Shown: positions 62,325 to 64,000 of the stretch, one piece after another
Position numbering within the stretch: the first letter of the stretch is position 1
How the letters are laid out: every line of letters starts with the position of its first letter
From: RDXT01 sp033765305
Lineage (GTDB): Bacteria; Bacteroidota; Bacteroidia; J057
Length of the DNA: 64,000 nt
Direction: 5' to 3'
Assembly: GCA_033765305.1 (NCBI GenBank)
Contig: JANRID010000076.1
Location: 1 to 64,000 of the forward strand
Notes under the pieces: generated by a model
What the model was told of the DNA's origin: nothing
The model's input: the letters and a program-made list of their open reading frames with translations, nothing else
The model's database searches: none
Translations under genes and position numbers: made by a program

Positions 62325-62678
62325 CCTGCAAGATCTCTGCTTCCCGGATGGCTCCCAAGCGGATTTCAGCCTCCGGGCTTACAGCGGCCGCCGGCCGCTC
62401 CCGTGCGCTCCGAGGCGCCGTCTTACCTGCTGCTCCGGGCGCAGGCCGGTCACGGGAAGCCCCACATGCCTGCCGGGGCCCCTGTGCGCGACGGGAAGGC
62501 CCGCAGCCTGTCATGCGCCTGCGCCCGCAGCAGATGCTTGGAGCTGCTGAATCCTACATGTGTAATACTATCCGATGTATCGCACTATACATATTGCCGG
62601 CAAGCATGAGCTTTGTTCCGGGAGTGCAAGTTGCGGCTCCCGGTCAATTCAGGCAAACCAATGGGAAACTCACTCAAC
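62325..62678. other. Divergent intergenic region
   Basis: About 350 bp with no gene. It includes an inverted repeat ATGTAT-CGCACT-ATACAT (62575-62592), a 10-nt palindrome TTGCCGGCAA (62594-62603) and a hairpin CCGGGAG ... CTCCCGG (62618-62643) close to the start of the last gene. No good -33/-7 pair was found. Confidence 0.6.
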
Positions 62679-64000
62679 ATGAAAGGCATCCTCGCAGCGG
62701 CGCTGCTGCTGGCGCAGGGAAGCTGGCAGCCCGTGCAGGCGCAGTTTTTCAAACGCTACTGGGAAGCGGGCCGCGGACCGGCTGTGGAGATCTTCAGCGC
62801 GAAAACCTTGTCCATCTCCGGCGATCAGAGCGAACTGATCATGGCCGGCGAATGGCTGGACCAGCGGGAGATGCAGGCCGTGCGCGGATTCGTGATGCGC
62901 ACCAGCCTGCAAGGCGAAGCCGGCTGGGTGCATACGTTTTACACCAACTCCGTATCCGGAGTAAATGGTCTGAAAATCAACACTCTGTGTTCCGACTCGG
63001 ACGGCAGCGCGCTGATCGGCGGCTCTTCTTTCCAGAGCTGGGCACCTGGCAGCGGCGCCGAGCGCTTCATCGCCAAGGTGAATGTGGATGGTTCGCTGGC
63101 CTGGGCCCGCATGCAGTCGGAAAATGAGGTCAACGCGATCGCGCCGGATGTGCGTCCGGGGCAGTTTGCCGTGCTTTCCGGCCCCGACGGCCACCTGGCG
63201 CCGCTGCGCAGCCTGCTGGCCTACCGCATCACCACCGAAGGCGACTGGATCGACGGCATGTCGCTCATAACCGGTGCCGACGACCAGCCGGGACAGATTT
63301 TTGCGCAGGCTGACGGGTCCTACCGCGTCACCGGCAACCACGACACCGCCGGCGTGCCGGGACCTATGCTCATCGGGCTCGATGAAGAGCTGATGCCGCG
63401 CTGGGGCTGGGTGTACCGCAGCCCGGGCGAAACCTGGACGCTCCGCGCCAGCGCCGTCCGCGAACGCACGGCCGCCCTGACCGGCACGCTCCGCGGCGCC
63501 GAAGAGCACGGATTCCTGATCCTGACCCATGCCGAAGGCGAAGCCCGGATTGCCCGGACCTACACCCTGGCCACGGGGGCGCATATCGAGCTGCGCGCCG
63601 TAGCTGCGACCGAAGACGGCTGGCTCCTGGCCGGCAGCTCCTACGACCCGCAGCAGCCTTCGCAGCGCCGCTCCATCGTCATCCAGACCGACGCGGACGG
63701 CGAGCCTATCGCTGCCGTCAGCTATTTCGAGCCTTCGCTTACAGACTACGACCTGGCCGAAACCGCCACTTCCCTCCAGTATGCAGAGGAACAGGGCATC
63801 ATCCTGGTTGGCGGGGAGCTGGTCAAATCGATCGGCGGCCAGACCGACCGGCGCCTCATCTGGGCTGTCCAGGATCTGATTCCGGTCCGCAACCTGGAAG
63901 AAGGCTCCGGCGCCTGCGGCACCATGGTGCAGGTCCGCAGCGAGCGGCGCTATGTGGAAAGCCACGACCTGAATATCACGCCGCAGCCCGGCGGCGGCCT
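62679..64000 (+). CDS. Secreted repeat protein, cut by the window edge
   Basis: The frame is open from ATG 62679 (also ATG 62661) to the end of the window without a stop, so at least 440 residues. A signal peptide (LAAALLLAQGSWQPVQAQ) is followed by propeller-like repeats, each with a GG or GN/GS turn (LIGGSSFQSW, YRVTGNHDTAG, LLAGSSYDPQQ, ILVGGELVKS), similar to the delta-60/SBBP-type repeats of secreted Bacteroidota proteins. A T9SS domain is likely but lies beyond the window. The ATG at 62679 gives the shorter and cleaner signal peptide. Confidence 0.8.
   Translation, partial: MKGILAAALLLAQGSWQPVQAQFFKRYWEAGRGPAVEIFSAKTLSISGDQSELIMAGEWLDQREMQAVRGFVMRTSLQGEAGWVHTFYTNSVSGVNGLKINTLCSDSDGSALIGGSSFQSWAPGSGAERFIAKVNVDGSLAWARMQSENEVNAIAPDVRPGQFAVLSGPDGHLAPLRSLLAYRITTEGDWIDGMSLITGADDQPGQIFAQADGSYRVTGNHDTAGVPGPMLIGLDEELMPRWGWVYRSPGETWTLRASAVRERTAALTGTLRGAEEHGFLILTHAEGEARIARTYTLATGAHIELRAVAATEDGWLLAGSSYDPQQPSQRRSIVIQTDADGEPIAAVSYFEPSLTDYDLAETATSLQYAEEQGIILVGGELVKSIGGQTDRRLIWAVQDLIPVRNLEEGSGACGTMVQVRSERRYVESHDLNITPQPGGG

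Noticed and set aside
1..64000. tRNA, rRNA, phage, transposase or integrase genes
   Set aside because: None was recognised by reading; a tRNAscan and HMM run would be decisive.

Overview
The window is a GC-rich chromosomal segment of a Bacteroidota bacterium, most likely a Saprospiria-type marine or activated-sludge lineage. The phylum call rests on two SusC/SusD pairs, type IX secretion system (T9SS) sorting domains at protein C-termini, a PorV-like protein next to a very large C25 peptidase of PorU2 type, SprB-type adhesin repeats, many Bacteroidota-style lipoproteins, and promoters of the form TTTG-N19-21-TAnnTTTG with no obvious Shine-Dalgarno sites. The family-level placement is inference. 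No phage, transposase, CRISPR array, tRNA or rRNA was recognised, so this looks like ordinary chromosome with a strong cell-surface content.

Layout. 1-8.2 kb (minus): a 1590-residue SprB-repeat surface protein with a T9SS type-B domain, then an M43-like metalloprotease with a T9SS type-A domain. 8.2-9.0 kb: a gene-poor AT-rich stretch with minus-strand promoters and a terminator that may define a small RNA. 9.0-13.4 kb (plus): a GroES-like protein, a cyclophilin lipoprotein, recA and an unknown lipoprotein. 13.4-17.1 kb (minus): a lipoprotein fusing cytochrome c, PA14, a sugar-dehydrogenase propeller and DUF1080. 17.2-24.6 kb: yebC, dprA, an unknown lipoprotein, a zinc-free MDR dehydrogenase, ribA, an FkbM methyltransferase, purB and another lipoprotein. 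24.8-29.3 kb: a coiled-coil protein with 16-residue Pro-rich repeats, a glutathione peroxidase, a single-HKD phospholipase D-like protein, trxA and accD.

29.8-39.9 kb (plus): two consecutive SusC/SusD pairs with separate terminators and no glycoside hydrolase beside them. 40.1-41.4 kb: enolase. 41.6-46.5 kb (plus): a tight five-gene run of IPT/kelch lipoprotein, outer-membrane barrel, periplasmic WD40 protein, ECF sigma factor and RskA-like anti-sigma factor. 46.5-48.9 kb (minus): rsmE and a POT peptide transporter. 49.1-56.1 kb (plus): an AcpH-like protein, then PorV-like and PorU2-like genes behind a promoter whose -33 box lies in a perfect palindrome. 56.2-57.7 kb: a TIGR04283-type glycosyltransferase and a DUF547 protein. 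57.8-64.0 kb: small secreted proteins, a GH30-like hydrolase translationally coupled to an RNA 2'-phosphotransferase (KptA), an outer-membrane protein, and a secreted protein cut by the window edge.

How the parts relate. The secreted proteins at 14-8237 and 57768-58526 carry C-terminal signals of the kind the T9SS sortase machinery processes, and the PorV/PorU2-like pair could serve a subset of such cargo. The most interesting unexplained units are the sigma/anti-sigma surface operon, the PorV-PorU2 pair with its palindromic promoter, the possible small RNA at 8.5 kb, the GH30-kptA coupling, and the cytochrome-PA14-propeller-DUF1080 fusion. All family assignments are from reading protein motifs; no database search was run.
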